This document shows, in pieces, positions 25,696 through 33,435 of a stretch of 64,000 nucleotides of DNA. The notes beneath the pieces are model-generated. The model had not been told where the DNA came from, did not search any database, and was given only the letters and a program-made list of their open reading frames with translations. Source of the DNA: BOG-908 sp965199235 (lineage in GTDB: Bacteria > Pseudomonadota > Alphaproteobacteria > Acetobacterales > Acetobacteraceae); NCBI GenBank assembly GCA_965199235.1, contig CBDAQU010000002.1:3348001-3412000 (forward strand), written 5' to 3'. Position numbers and translations under genes: made by a program. Position 1 is the stretch's first letter, and each line of letters starts with the position of its first letter.

Positions 25696-26736
25696 TTGGC
25701 AGACAGGAACAAGGCGCTGGACGCGGCGGTCACCCAGATCGAGCGTGCCTTCGGCAAGGGCTCCATCATGCGCATGGGTGCCAGGAGCGACGAGCAGATC
25801 GAGGTAATTCCGTCCGGATCGCTGGGGCTTGACATTGCCCTTGGCATCGGTGGATTGCCGCGCGGGCGGATCATCGAGATCTACGGCCCGGAGAGCTCCG
25901 GCAAGACGACGCTTGCCCTGCATGCGATTGCCGAGGCTCAGAAACGCGGCGGAACCTGCGCCTTCATCGATGCCGAGCACGCGCTCGATCCGATCTACGC
26001 GCGCAAACTTGGGGTGGACGTCGACAATTTGCTGATCAGCCAGCCCGATGCCGGCGAGCAGGCGCTGGAGATTTGCGACACGCTGGTGCGGTCCGGCGCG
26101 GTGGACGTGCTGGTCGTCGACAGCGTTGCCGCCCTGGTGCCGCGTGCCGAGCTGGAGGGCGAGATGGGCGACACCCATGTCGGCCTGCATGCCCGTCTGA
26201 TGAGCCAGGCGTTGCGCAAACTCACCGGCTCGGTCAGCAAGAGCCACACCATGCTGATCTTTCTCAACCAGATACGGCTGAAGATCGGCGTTATGTTCGG
26301 CAATCCTGAGACGACCACCGGCGGCAACGCGCTGAAATTCTACTCGTCCGTGCGCATGGAAATACGTCGCACCGGGTCGATCAAGGACCGCGAAAACGTG
26401 GTCGGCAACTCCACCCGCGTGAAGGTGGCCAAGAACAAGCTTGCGCCGCCGTTCCGTGAGGTCGAGTTCGACATCATGTTCGGCGAGGGCATCAGCAAGG
26501 TTGGCGAACTGATCGATCTCGGCGTGAAGGCGGGGATCGTCGAGAAATCCGGCAGCTGGTTCAGTTTCGACAGCACGCGCATCGGCCAGGGCCGGGAAAA
26601 CGCCAAGCAGTTCCTGCGCGACCACAAGGATGCCGCCGAAGCCATCGAGCGGCGCATCCGAGAACAGGCCGGTACGGTTGCCGAGAAGATGCTGGTCGGC
26701 CCGGACGATGGCGAGGAGGCCGATGCTGCCGACTGA
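25696..26736 (+). CDS. recA: RecA recombinase
   Basis: 346 residues from the TTG at 25696. It carries out strand exchange and triggers LexA autocleavage. Motifs: KALDAAVTQIERAFGKGSIMRMG, Walker A GPESSGKTT, MSQALRKLTG, and FLNQIR plus the loop-2 region up to GGNALKFYSSVRM. An in-frame ATG at 25618 would add 26 residues unlike any RecA N terminus, whereas AGGAG sits 7 bases before the TTG, giving a start that matches the family (MADRNKALDAA). The GAAC-N7-GAAC operator upstream indicates LexA control. The 3' end overlaps the deaminase-like gene by about 14 bases if that gene starts at 26723. Confidence 0.95.
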   Translation: MADRNKALDAAVTQIERAFGKGSIMRMGARSDEQIEVIPSGSLGLDIALGIGGLPRGRIIEIYGPESSGKTTLALHAIAEAQKRGGTCAFIDAEHALDPIYARKLGVDVDNLLISQPDAGEQALEICDTLVRSGAVDVLVVDSVAALVPRAELEGEMGDTHVGLHARLMSQALRKLTGSVSKSHTMLIFLNQIRLKIGVMFGNPETTTGGNALKFYSSVRMEIRRTGSIKDRENVVGNSTRVKVAKNKLAPPFREVEFDIMFGEGISKVGELIDLGVKAGIVEKSGSWFSFDSTRIGQGRENAKQFLRDHKDAAEAIERRIREQAGTVAEKMLVGPDDGEEADAAD

Positions 26737-27214
26737 GAGTCAGCAGTCGGCAGTCAGGTTGCAATCGTCAGCACATGCAGGCCACCTTTCGCCGATTGAG
26801 GGATCATCGCTGTCTGCTGACGATGAGGCGTTGGTCGAGGCGGCGCGTGCGGTCATTGTGCGCCACTACCGACCGTTCTGGCACATGGTTGCGGCTGCCC
26901 TGCGGAGCCGCGACGGGCGGATCTGGACCGGCCTGCATCTGGGCGCCACCGTCGGGCGCATGCAGATTTGCGCCGAGGCGATCGCGGTCGGACGCGTAAT
27001 CCTGGAGGGCGACGGCACCATTGAGTGCGCCGTCGCGGTTCGCCATCCCAAGGAAAACGAGGCTTCGCAGGACATTGCCGTCGTGCCGCCCTGCGGCGCC
27101 TGCCGGGAGATGCTGACCGATTTCGATCCGGGTGCCGACGTGATCGTGCCTGGACCGTCTGGCCTGCAGCGGGTGCCAATGGCCTATCTGCTGCCGCTGC
27201 CCTATCAGCGCTGA
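26723..27214 (+). CDS. Cytidine deaminase-like zinc hydrolase
   Basis: About 163 residues. The zinc-site motifs of the homotetrameric cytidine deaminase group are present: CAE in MQICAEAIAVG and PCxxC in PPCGACREML. The spacing, the preceding HLGATVGRMQ and the downstream FDPGADVIVPGP recall the cytidine/blasticidin-S deaminase branch. The likely substrate is a cytosine nucleoside. The N terminus is uncertain: the ATG at 26723 overlaps recA, and the first 30 codons run through a CTGAC/GTCAG-rich stretch. The conserved domain begins near LSADDEALVEAAR. Confidence 0.78.
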   Translation: MLPTESQQSAVRLQSSAHAGHLSPIEGSSLSADDEALVEAARAVIVRHYRPFWHMVAAALRSRDGRIWTGLHLGATVGRMQICAEAIAVGRVILEGDGTIECAVAVRHPKENEASQDIAVVPPCGACREMLTDFDPGADVIVPGPSGLQRVPMAYLLPLPYQR

Positions 27215-27295
27215 ATTCCGAAGGCACGGTTACGGGCTCTGGTCACAGCTTCGTTATTCGGGAACGAACCGACAACACCAAACGTTCGTGCCGTC

Positions 27296-27607
27296 ATGAA
27301 AGACACACCAAAGACCAGTCAAGCGGATGAGCAGGCCAAGCCGTCATCCCCGCATACGAGCTCCAAGCCACACGACCCCAAACAGCGCACCAGCGAGGCC
27401 GACTCCGATAGTCTGCCCTCCAACGCTGAGAAGGACCCCGACACTTGGACAACCGGTGGGGAGACGATGACCGGCGCCCAGGCGTCGTATTTGAAGACCT
27501 TGTCGGAGGAGGCAGGCGAACCGTTCGACGACACGCTTTCCAAGGCGGAGGCATCGAAGAAAATCGACGCCCTGCAGGGCAAGACCGGCCGGGGCCGTAG
27601 CCACTAG
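27296..27607 (+). CDS. DUF3072 domain protein
   Basis: 103 residues. The N-terminal half (about 1-45) is Ser/Thr/Pro/Lys-rich and disordered. The C-terminal half is a DUF3072 domain: NAEKDPDTWTTGGETMTGAQ, then ASYLKTLSEEAGEPFDD and LSKAEASKKIDALQ. The function is unknown; such proteins are small, cytosolic and widespread in alphaproteobacteria and actinobacteria. It has no clear operon partner. The 123 bases before icd contain a GC-rich imperfect hairpin only. Confidence 0.82.
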   Translation: MKDTPKTSQADEQAKPSSPHTSSKPHDPKQRTSEADSDSLPSNAEKDPDTWTTGGETMTGAQASYLKTLSEEAGEPFDDTLSKAEASKKIDALQGKTGRGRSH

Positions 27608-27730
27608 CACGGCCTGACAGAACACCCGTTACGGCACGCGGCTCGCACCGCTGCGTCCGCCGGGAACGCTTGCCCCTGACCGCCCGCCCGGGCAAACCAC
27701 CCCGGTGGACGGTGGTGGGCAGGAGGGTTT

Positions 27731-28948
27731 GTGGCCAGGATCAAGGTGAAGACGCCGGTTGTGGAGCTGGACGGCGACGAGATGACTCGCATCATCTGGG
27801 GGTTCATCAAGGACAAGCTGATCCTGCCCTACCTCGACATCGACCTGAAGTATTACGACCTCGGCATCGAGTATCGCGACCGGACGGACGACCAAGTCAC
27901 CATTGATGCCGCCAATGCCATCAAGCTGTACGGCGTGGGCGTGAAATGCGCCACCATCACGCCGGACGAGGCGCGGGTGCAGGAATTCGGGCTGAAGCGG
28001 ATGTGGCGCAGCCCGAACGGGACGATCCGCAACATCCTGGACGGGACGATCTTTCGCGAGCCGATCATCTGCGCCAACGTGCCCCGCCTGGTGCCGCATT
28101 GGACCCGTCCGATCGTCATCGGCCGCCACGCCTACGGCGACATCTACCGCGCCGCCGAAACCAAGATCCCCGGCCCTGGTCTGGTGACGATGGTGTATCA
28201 GCCCGCCGATGGCGGAGAGGCGCACATCTACGAGTTGCACGAATTCAAGGGTCCTGGCGTGGCGATGGCGCAGCACAACACGCGCGCCTCCATCGAGGGC
28301 TTCGCCCGAGCGAGCTTCAATTACGGGCTGGCGCGCGACTACCCTGTCTATCTCTCCACCAAGAACACCATCCTCAAAGCCTATGACGGCATGTTCAAGG
28401 ACGTGTTCCAGGAGGTCTTCGATGCCGAGTTCCGCGCGCGCTTCGACAAGCATGGCCTGACCTACGAACACCGCCTGATCGATGACATGGTGGCCAGCGC
28501 GCTGAAATGGTCCGGCGGCTATCTGTGGGCGTGCAAGAATTATGACGGCGACGTGCAGAGCGACATCGTGGCCCAAGGCTTCGGGTCGCTCGGTCTGATG
28601 ACCAGCGTGCTGATGAGCCCCGATGGCAAGACCGTGGAGAGCGAGGCCGCGCACGGAACGGTCACTCGCCACTACCGCGAACACCAGAAGGGCCGTGAGA
28701 CGAGCACCAACCCGATCGCGTCGATCTTTGCCTGGACCCGCGGACTGATTTATCGCGGGCGTTTCGATTCGACGCCGGATGTGACCGCGTTTGCGGAAAC
28801 GCTTGAGCGGGTCTGTATCGAGACCGTGGAATCGGGTGCTATGACCAAGGACCTGGCCATCCTGATCGGGCCTGACCAGCCCTGGATGAATACGCAGAAC
28901 TTTCTGGGCAGGATCGACGAGAACCTGCGCACGGCCATGCAGAGTTAA
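27731..28948 (+). CDS. icd: NADP-dependent isocitrate dehydrogenase (eukaryotic-like type)
   Basis: 405 residues, homodimeric type II IDH as in mitochondria and many alphaproteobacteria. Motifs: VELDGDEMTRIIW, the substrate Ser/Asn/Arg loop RSPNGTIRNILDGT, HAYGDIYRA, DDMVASALKWSGG, and the coenzyme-site EAAHGTVTRHYREHQKG with ETSTNPIASIFAW. It makes 2-oxoglutarate and NADPH in the TCA cycle. It starts with GTG at 27731; AGGAGG lies 7-8 bases upstream. Monocistronic as far as visible. Confidence 0.95.
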   Translation: MARIKVKTPVVELDGDEMTRIIWGFIKDKLILPYLDIDLKYYDLGIEYRDRTDDQVTIDAANAIKLYGVGVKCATITPDEARVQEFGLKRMWRSPNGTIRNILDGTIFREPIICANVPRLVPHWTRPIVIGRHAYGDIYRAAETKIPGPGLVTMVYQPADGGEAHIYELHEFKGPGVAMAQHNTRASIEGFARASFNYGLARDYPVYLSTKNTILKAYDGMFKDVFQEVFDAEFRARFDKHGLTYEHRLIDDMVASALKWSGGYLWACKNYDGDVQSDIVAQGFGSLGLMTSVLMSPDGKTVESEAAHGTVTRHYREHQKGRETSTNPIASIFAWTRGLIYRGRFDSTPDVTAFAETLERVCIETVESGAMTKDLAILIGPDQPWMNTQNFLGRIDENLRTAMQS

Positions 28949-29025
28949 GGCGGGCGTCACGCGTTAGCGTGCTATTCGCCCCGCTGGGGCCGTGTGCCCC
29001 CAAACCCCGTTCGATGGAGTGGCCC

Positions 29026-29853
29026 ATGGGCATCAACCGCCGCGTGTTTCTGATGAGCAGCCTGATGACGGGGTTCACGGCCGCTGTCGCTCGGGCTCAG
29101 ACGGCGCCGATCCACACCGATGCCGACGGGCTGGAGGCCGGCGAGGCTCAGGTTCCGGTGGCCGACGGGCGCCTGCCGGCCTATTTTGCCCGGCCTGCCG
29201 GCGCCGGCCCGTTCCCCGTCATCCTGGTGATCGAGGATCTCTTTGGTGTTCACGAATACATCCAGGACGTCTGCCGCCGCTTTGCCAAGCTCGGCTACCT
29301 TGCTGTGGCACCCGAACTCTACGCCAGGCTGGGCGACCCGGGCAGATATACCGACCCGCAGCAGATCGTTGCCAACATCATCTCCAAGGCGCCCGACGCC
29401 ACGATGCTGTCCGACCTGGACAGCACTGCTGCCTGGGCTGGCGCCAACAAGGGCGACCTGCGCCGACTGGGCGTTACCGGCTTCTGCCGAGGCGGGCGCG
29501 ACACCTGGCTCTACGCCGAGCACAACCCGCAGCTGAAGGCGGCGGTTGCCTGGTATGGCCCGGTGAAGGGGCCGGTTTCGGAGATACAGCCGCACACGCC
29601 GACCGACGAGGCCTCCGCCCTGCGCTGCCCGTTGCTCGGCCTGTACGGCGGGCGCGATGCGAGCATCAGGCCGGGCGACGTGCAGTATGCCGCCCAGGTG
29701 GCGCGCGACGCCGGGCACGTGGTGAAGATCGAGATCTTCCCCGAGGCCGGGCACGGTTTTCATGCGGACTACCGCGCCACCTACAACAAGGCGGCGGCCG
29801 AGCAGGGTTGGGCGGAGGCGCTTGCCTGGTTCAAGGCGAACGGGGTCGCATGA
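29026..29853 (+). CDS. Dienelactone hydrolase family protein with twin-arginine-like signal
   Basis: 275 residues from 29026; an ATG four codons upstream (29014) is also possible. The N terminus NRRVFLMSSLMTGFTAAVARAQ looks like a Tat signal, so the enzyme is probably exported folded. The alpha/beta-hydrolase domain has the dienelactone hydrolase nucleophile GFCRGG (Cys in place of Ser), an Asp in GGRDASI and the His in AGHGFHADYR. Homologues open lactone rings or act on carboxymethylene-type esters; the substrate is unknown. Its stop overlaps the ATG of the following MFS gene by 4 bases. Confidence 0.85.
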   Translation: MGINRRVFLMSSLMTGFTAAVARAQTAPIHTDADGLEAGEAQVPVADGRLPAYFARPAGAGPFPVILVIEDLFGVHEYIQDVCRRFAKLGYLAVAPELYARLGDPGRYTDPQQIVANIISKAPDATMLSDLDSTAAWAGANKGDLRRLGVTGFCRGGRDTWLYAEHNPQLKAAVAWYGPVKGPVSEIQPHTPTDEASALRCPLLGLYGGRDASIRPGDVQYAAQVARDAGHVVKIEIFPEAGHGFHADYRATYNKAAAEQGWAEALAWFKANGVA

Positions 29854-31358
29854 GCGACATCGTCCAGCAGCCGACGCCGGCGCCCCACTCCACCTATGCC
29901 AGCCCGCGCGAGGTGTTTCGGGCGATCTCCGGCCTGATGCTGGTGCTGGCGCTGGCTTCGCTCGACGGCAACATCGTGGGCCCCGCTCTGCCGCGGATCG
30001 TCAGCGATTTGGGCGGGCTCGCGCATCTTTCCTGGGTGGTGACAGCGTTCGCCGTCGCTTCCACGGCGACGACGCCGCTGTATGGGAAGCTGTCGGACCA
30101 GTTCGGCCGTCGGTCGGCGTTCTTCACCTCCATCGGCATCTTCCTGCTGGGGTCCGTGCTGTGCGGCGCGGCGCACAGCATGGCGATGCTGATCGGCAGC
30201 CGGGCGTTGCAGGGCGTGGGGGCGGGCGGGCTGATCGTGCTGTCGCAGGCGACGATCGGCGACCTGGTTCCGCCGCGCGAGCGCGGGCGCTACCAGGGGA
30301 TGATCGCGGCCGTCTTCGCGCTGTGCAGCGTGGCGGGCCCCCTGCTGGGGGGTGTGATCACCGACATGCTGTCCTGGCCGTGGATCTTCTACATTAACCT
30401 GCCGCTGGGCGCTGCGGCGCTGGTGATCCTCAGCCTCTCTCTGCCGGCGCACACGCCGCGCGCGGCGGGGACGATCGATTTTGCCGGGTTCGCCCTGATC
30501 ATCGGCGCCACCTGCAGCGGGTTGCTGCTGCTGAGCTGGGGCGGGGTGGTCTATGCCTGGCAGTCCGCGCCGATCATCGGCCTTGGGGTTTTGACCGCGG
30601 CACTGCTGGCGCTGCTGTGGCCGGTGGAGCGCAGGGCGGCCGAGCCGGCTCTGCCGCCCCGCCTGTTTGCCGATCGGGTCTTTGCGACCGGGGTGGTCGG
30701 CATCACGCTCACGGTGACCGCGCTGTTCGGCAGCCTGGTGTTCGTGCCTCTGTTCTTCCAGGCAGTGCTGGGTCTTTCGGCGACCGAAGCGGGGTTGCGG
30801 ATGGCGCCGCTGATGGGCGGGCTGATCGTCAGCTCCGTCATCGGCGGGCGGGCGGTGACGCGCACCGGCCGCTACAAGATTTTTCCGGTCGTGGGCCTGG
30901 CGATCGCGACTGTCACCTACGTGGCGTTGGCCTGGGCCACGCCGCGGGGCTTTGGCGCCAACGCCATCGACGGGCTGCTGGCGGTGCTCGGCATGGGCAT
31001 GGGGCTGGTGATGCCGAACGTGACGACGGCGGTGCAGAACGCGGTCGCACGGGTCGACCTCGGTGTGGCGACGGCGACTGTCGGGTTCTTCCGCTCACTG
31101 GGCGGGGCGTTCGGGGTTGCGGCGTCCGGGATGATTCTGTCGGCTACCCTGCGCGCCTCGATGCCGGCGGGGGCGGGGCATGGGGTGCTCAACGCCGGGC
31201 TGACCCAGATTGCCGGGCTGCCGGCGGCCGAGCGGGCGGCGCTGCTGGGCGCCTACGGACACGCTTTGGGGACCACGTTCGCGGCGGCCGCCTGCGTCAG
31301 CGCGCTCGGATTCGCGGTGCTGCTGTTCATGCCGGACCGGCCGCTGCGCGCTCGGTAG
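29850..31358 (+). CDS. DHA2-family 14-helix MFS drug transporter
   Basis: 502 residues and about fourteen membrane helices. DHA2 marks: LASLDGNIVGPALPRIVSDLGG in helix 1, motif A GKLSDQFGRRSAFF, and the helix-5 motif with GPLLGGVITDMLSWPWIFYINLPLG. Relatives export drugs or lipophilic cations. Translationally coupled to the dienelactone hydrolase-like gene (ATGA overlap), which may mean hydrolysis and export of related compounds; that link is inference. There is no membrane-fusion partner beside it, unlike EmrAB systems. Confidence 0.85.
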   Translation: MSDIVQQPTPAPHSTYASPREVFRAISGLMLVLALASLDGNIVGPALPRIVSDLGGLAHLSWVVTAFAVASTATTPLYGKLSDQFGRRSAFFTSIGIFLLGSVLCGAAHSMAMLIGSRALQGVGAGGLIVLSQATIGDLVPPRERGRYQGMIAAVFALCSVAGPLLGGVITDMLSWPWIFYINLPLGAAALVILSLSLPAHTPRAAGTIDFAGFALIIGATCSGLLLLSWGGVVYAWQSAPIIGLGVLTAALLALLWPVERRAAEPALPPRLFADRVFATGVVGITLTVTALFGSLVFVPLFFQAVLGLSATEAGLRMAPLMGGLIVSSVIGGRAVTRTGRYKIFPVVGLAIATVTYVALAWATPRGFGANAIDGLLAVLGMGMGLVMPNVTTAVQNAVARVDLGVATATVGFFRSLGGAFGVAASGMILSATLRASMPAGAGHGVLNAGLTQIAGLPAAERAALLGAYGHALGTTFAAAACVSALGFAVLLFMPDRPLRAR

Positions 31359-31629
31359 TCTGCGAGCGGTAGTCTGCGCGCGGTTGTGCGGCGCCTTCCG
31401 AGCGGGGATGCGGGTGCCGGCTGATGGCTGGTTTGTGTGCAGGCCGGGCGGTGCTGCCGGCGGGATCAGCCGGGGCGAGGGGGCGGACAAGGCTGCGGCC
31501 CGAGGCGCTTGGGCGGAATGGGGGTTTGCGGCGCCTCCGGGCTGGGCTTGGCCGGCGCTGCTGTTCGGTGCGGCCGGGGGACGGCGCCCGATGCTTCAAT
31601 CGGCCTTGAGATCCGACATACCAAACCAA
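31359..31629. other. Non-coding spacer downstream of the DHA2 transporter
   Basis: A GC-rich space with no convincing gene on either strand. It opens with a small tandem duplication (GTAGTCTGCGAGCG then GTAGTCTGCGCGCG, near 31357-31385). The rest is G-rich with no motif I can name. It leads into repeat B2. Several overlapping open frames here have no family features and are rejected. Confidence 0.5.
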
Positions 31630-31694
31630 AGGCAAGTCCTTCTTTTTTTACAAAAAAGAAGCAAAAAACTTTTGTCCGGCTGTCGCGGATCAAA
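31630..31694 (+). repeat. Family B hairpin repeat, copy B2
   Basis: AGGCAAGT followed by the stem CTTCTTTTTT / AAAAAAGAAG, then CAAAAAACTTTTG and the tail TCCGGCTGTCGCGGATCAAA. The tail recurs almost unchanged in B3. On the plus strand it could terminate the DHA2 transporter transcript. Confidence 0.75.
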
Positions 31695-31813
31695 CGAGGG
31701 CGTAGCAGGCCAGAGACGTGGGCGAAGCTGCGCTTCACCCATGCACCATCTGCTATTTACCGGGTTTTGAGCGACTGTCTGACCATGTGGTAGCGCTGCG
31801 AAAGGCGGCTGGT

Positions 31814-32398
31814 ATGCGCAAGTGGGTGATCGGGCAGGACGTGCCGTGGACGGTGTCCTGGACTGGGGAGGACAGCTACGAGCTGGCCGCGTCACGGACG
31901 TTCTCCGGGTGTTTCGAGCTGGTGCAGGTGCAGCGGCCAGGCGAGGGCACTCCCAGATTTGCCGCCGTGCATGTCACGCGGCAGCGTCTGGGGGTGCTGG
32001 GCCAACTGTGCCACGTCTGTGGCCGGCGCACGCCGGCGCGTGATCGGTATGTCTTTCCGGTGGAGTCGGGCGGGTTCGTGGCGGTGGGTGACACGATGCG
32101 CTTTGCCGGCACGGTGCCCCCTGTGCACCTGGCCTGCGGCCAGCGGGCGCGGCTGCTATGCCCGCATCTGAGCCACGCGCTGGCAGAGCCGGTGGCGTTC
32201 CCATCGGAAGAGAGCCAGGTGGTGCCACATCCTGGCGTGCCGGCGGGCATGGAGGCGATAGCCAACACGCTGCCGGCGGGGTTGACCATCGTCTACAGTT
32301 GCTTGCGCGTCTATGGTGCGCGATTCAGCAGGACGGTCGAACGCATGCGAAAGGATCGCGGCGGACGGATGGCGGCGTCCTGGGCGGCATTTAGCTAG
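31814..32398 (+). CDS. Unknown Cys-rich, putative zinc-binding protein
   Basis: 194 residues from the ATG at 31814; the frame is open further upstream to a GTG at 31718. No family recognised. The middle has LCHVCGRRTP and, about 45 residues later, HLACGQRARLLCPHL: together two CxxC/CxxxxxxC-type clusters that could hold one zinc ion, as in small treble-clef domains. The N-terminal part is Trp-rich (KWVIGQDVPWTVSWTGED), the C terminus basic. Soluble, no signal peptide. It stands alone between repeats B2 and A3, and its codon choice is less GC3-biased than its neighbours, so it may be acquired. Confidence 0.6.
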   Translation: MRKWVIGQDVPWTVSWTGEDSYELAASRTFSGCFELVQVQRPGEGTPRFAAVHVTRQRLGVLGQLCHVCGRRTPARDRYVFPVESGGFVAVGDTMRFAGTVPPVHLACGQRARLLCPHLSHALAEPVAFPSEESQVVPHPGVPAGMEAIANTLPAGLTIVYSCLRVYGARFSRTVERMRKDRGGRMAASWAAFS

Positions 32399-32406
32399 AT
32401 CGTTAC

Positions 32407-32464
32407 TGGACCGGTTTCACGCAGAGTGCCACTCCGACAATTCCAGTCTGCGTGACATTGCTCC
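32407..32464 (-). repeat. Family A repeat, internally deleted copy A3
   Basis: Reverse copy reduced to 58 bases. It keeps the outer right arm (GGACCGGTTTCACGCAGAGTG) and the outer left arm (CACTCCGAC...CAGTCTGCGTGACATTGCTCC) but lacks about 55 central bases. The join lies at GAGTG/CCACTC, where intact copies have GAGTG and CACTC far apart, which suggests deletion by short-homology slippage. It follows the unknown Cys-rich gene, in a gap before repeat B3. Confidence 0.72.
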
Positions 32465-32547
32465 AACGAGGTTGTCCCTCTTTGCTGTCGCGGTGTGCGA
32501 GCCACCCCGGCTCACCCTCGAGGTCATACCAACCGGCCTTGAACCGG

Positions 32548-32638
32548 AGGCAAGAAGCAAAAAACCTTTGTTCGGCTGTCGCGGATCAAATGAACAAAGG
32601 TTTTTTGGTCCTTTTTGCAAAAAGGACTGCTTGCCTTT
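32548..32638. repeat. Family B repeat, inverted pair B3
   Basis: A shortened forward copy (AGGCAAGAAGCAAAAAACCTTTG then the GGCTGTCGCGGATCAAA tail, 32548-32590) meets a full reverse copy (CAAAGGTTTTTTGGTCC, stem, GCTTGCC, 32595-32638). The facing AAAAAACCTTTGTTC and GAACAAAGGTTTTTT arms form a large palindrome. It ends at the stop codon of the ClpP-like gene and lies between convergent genes. Confidence 0.75.
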
Positions 32639-33327
32639 CACGAGCCAGACGCAAGCTCTTTCAGGCTACTAACCGTCCGAGACAGCATCCCGTAAGCGAT
32701 CGCCTCTTCCGCGCTCATCCAGTAGTTCCTGTCCGTGTCCTTCGCCACCTTTTCGTAGCTCTGCCCGGTTTCCTCGGCGATCAGCCGGTTCAGGCGTTCG
32801 CGCATCTTGACGATCTCTCGGGCTTCGATGGCGATGTCGACGGCTGGGCCGCGGACGCCCCCCATGGGCTGGTGCAGCAGGAAGCGGGTTTTTGGGAGGC
32901 AGTAACGGCGCTCCCTCTTGCCGGCCAGGAAGATCAGCGCGCCGGCGCTGGCGACCCAGCCGGTGCCGATCATGCGGATAGGGGCTTCGGCGTCGACGAA
33001 GCGGATCATGTCGTGGATGGTGTCGCCGCTCTCCACATGGCCGCCAGGGGAGTTGACGTAGACATCGATGGGGTCGGCAGAGGCGCCGGCCAGGGCCAGC
33101 AGGCGGCCGGTCACGTCGCGCGCCACCTTGTCATCGATCGCGCCGAAGATCAGCACCTTGCGCTGCTTGAGCAGCCGGCTTTCGAGCTCGTTGATCGGCG
33201 AGCCCAGCGTCTTGTTGTCGTCGGGCTCCTTCTGGTCGGGGCCCATCGGCGGGGGCACGTCCGGGCCGTCGGGGTCCTCCTCGTCGAGGCGTGCGCGGTT
33301 GGTGGCTTGCCAGCTAGTTTGCGTCAT
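32638..33327 (-). CDS. ClpP-type serine protease subunit with N-terminal extension
   Basis: 229 residues. The catalytic triad is visible: Ser127 in GWVASAGA, His152 in LLHQPMGG and Asp197 in AKDTDRNYW. The region after the nucleophile (SAGALIF instead of SMGAFLL) and a charged Pro/Asp-rich extension of about 45 residues at the N terminus set it apart from housekeeping ClpP1. Many alphaproteobacteria carry such a second ClpP, which may form mixed rings. There is no ClpX or ClpA beside it. Its C terminus (ELASGS) and stop are at the edge of repeat B3. Confidence 0.85.
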   Translation of the reverse strand: MTQTSWQATNRARLDEEDPDGPDVPPPMGPDQKEPDDNKTLGSPINELESRLLKQRKVLIFGAIDDKVARDVTGRLLALAGASADPIDVYVNSPGGHVESGDTIHDMIRFVDAEAPIRMIGTGWVASAGALIFLAGKRERRYCLPKTRFLLHQPMGGVRGPAVDIAIEAREIVKMRERLNRLIAEETGQSYEKVAKDTDRNYWMSAEEAIAYGMLSRTVSSLKELASGS

Positions 33328-33435
33328 TTGGCTCAGGGCTCCGGGTCGCTGCTGTGCCGGAAAATGGGGTAGGGCCGAAGCAATGTCGAGGTTGGGGCGG
33401 GTGGCGGACTGGCTGCGTGCCTTGGCGCGGGCTGC

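Noticed and set aside
27629..28960. 443-codon open frame opposite icd, and a similar one opposite recA (25672-26625)
   Set aside because: Antisense frames kept open by high GC3; no protein features, while the sense strand encodes conserved enzymes.
31437..31793. Open frames containing SFFTKKKQKTF-like peptides near 31.6, 32.6 and 47.2 kb
   Set aside because: These peptides are translations of the family B hairpin and recur wherever it occurs; not genes.
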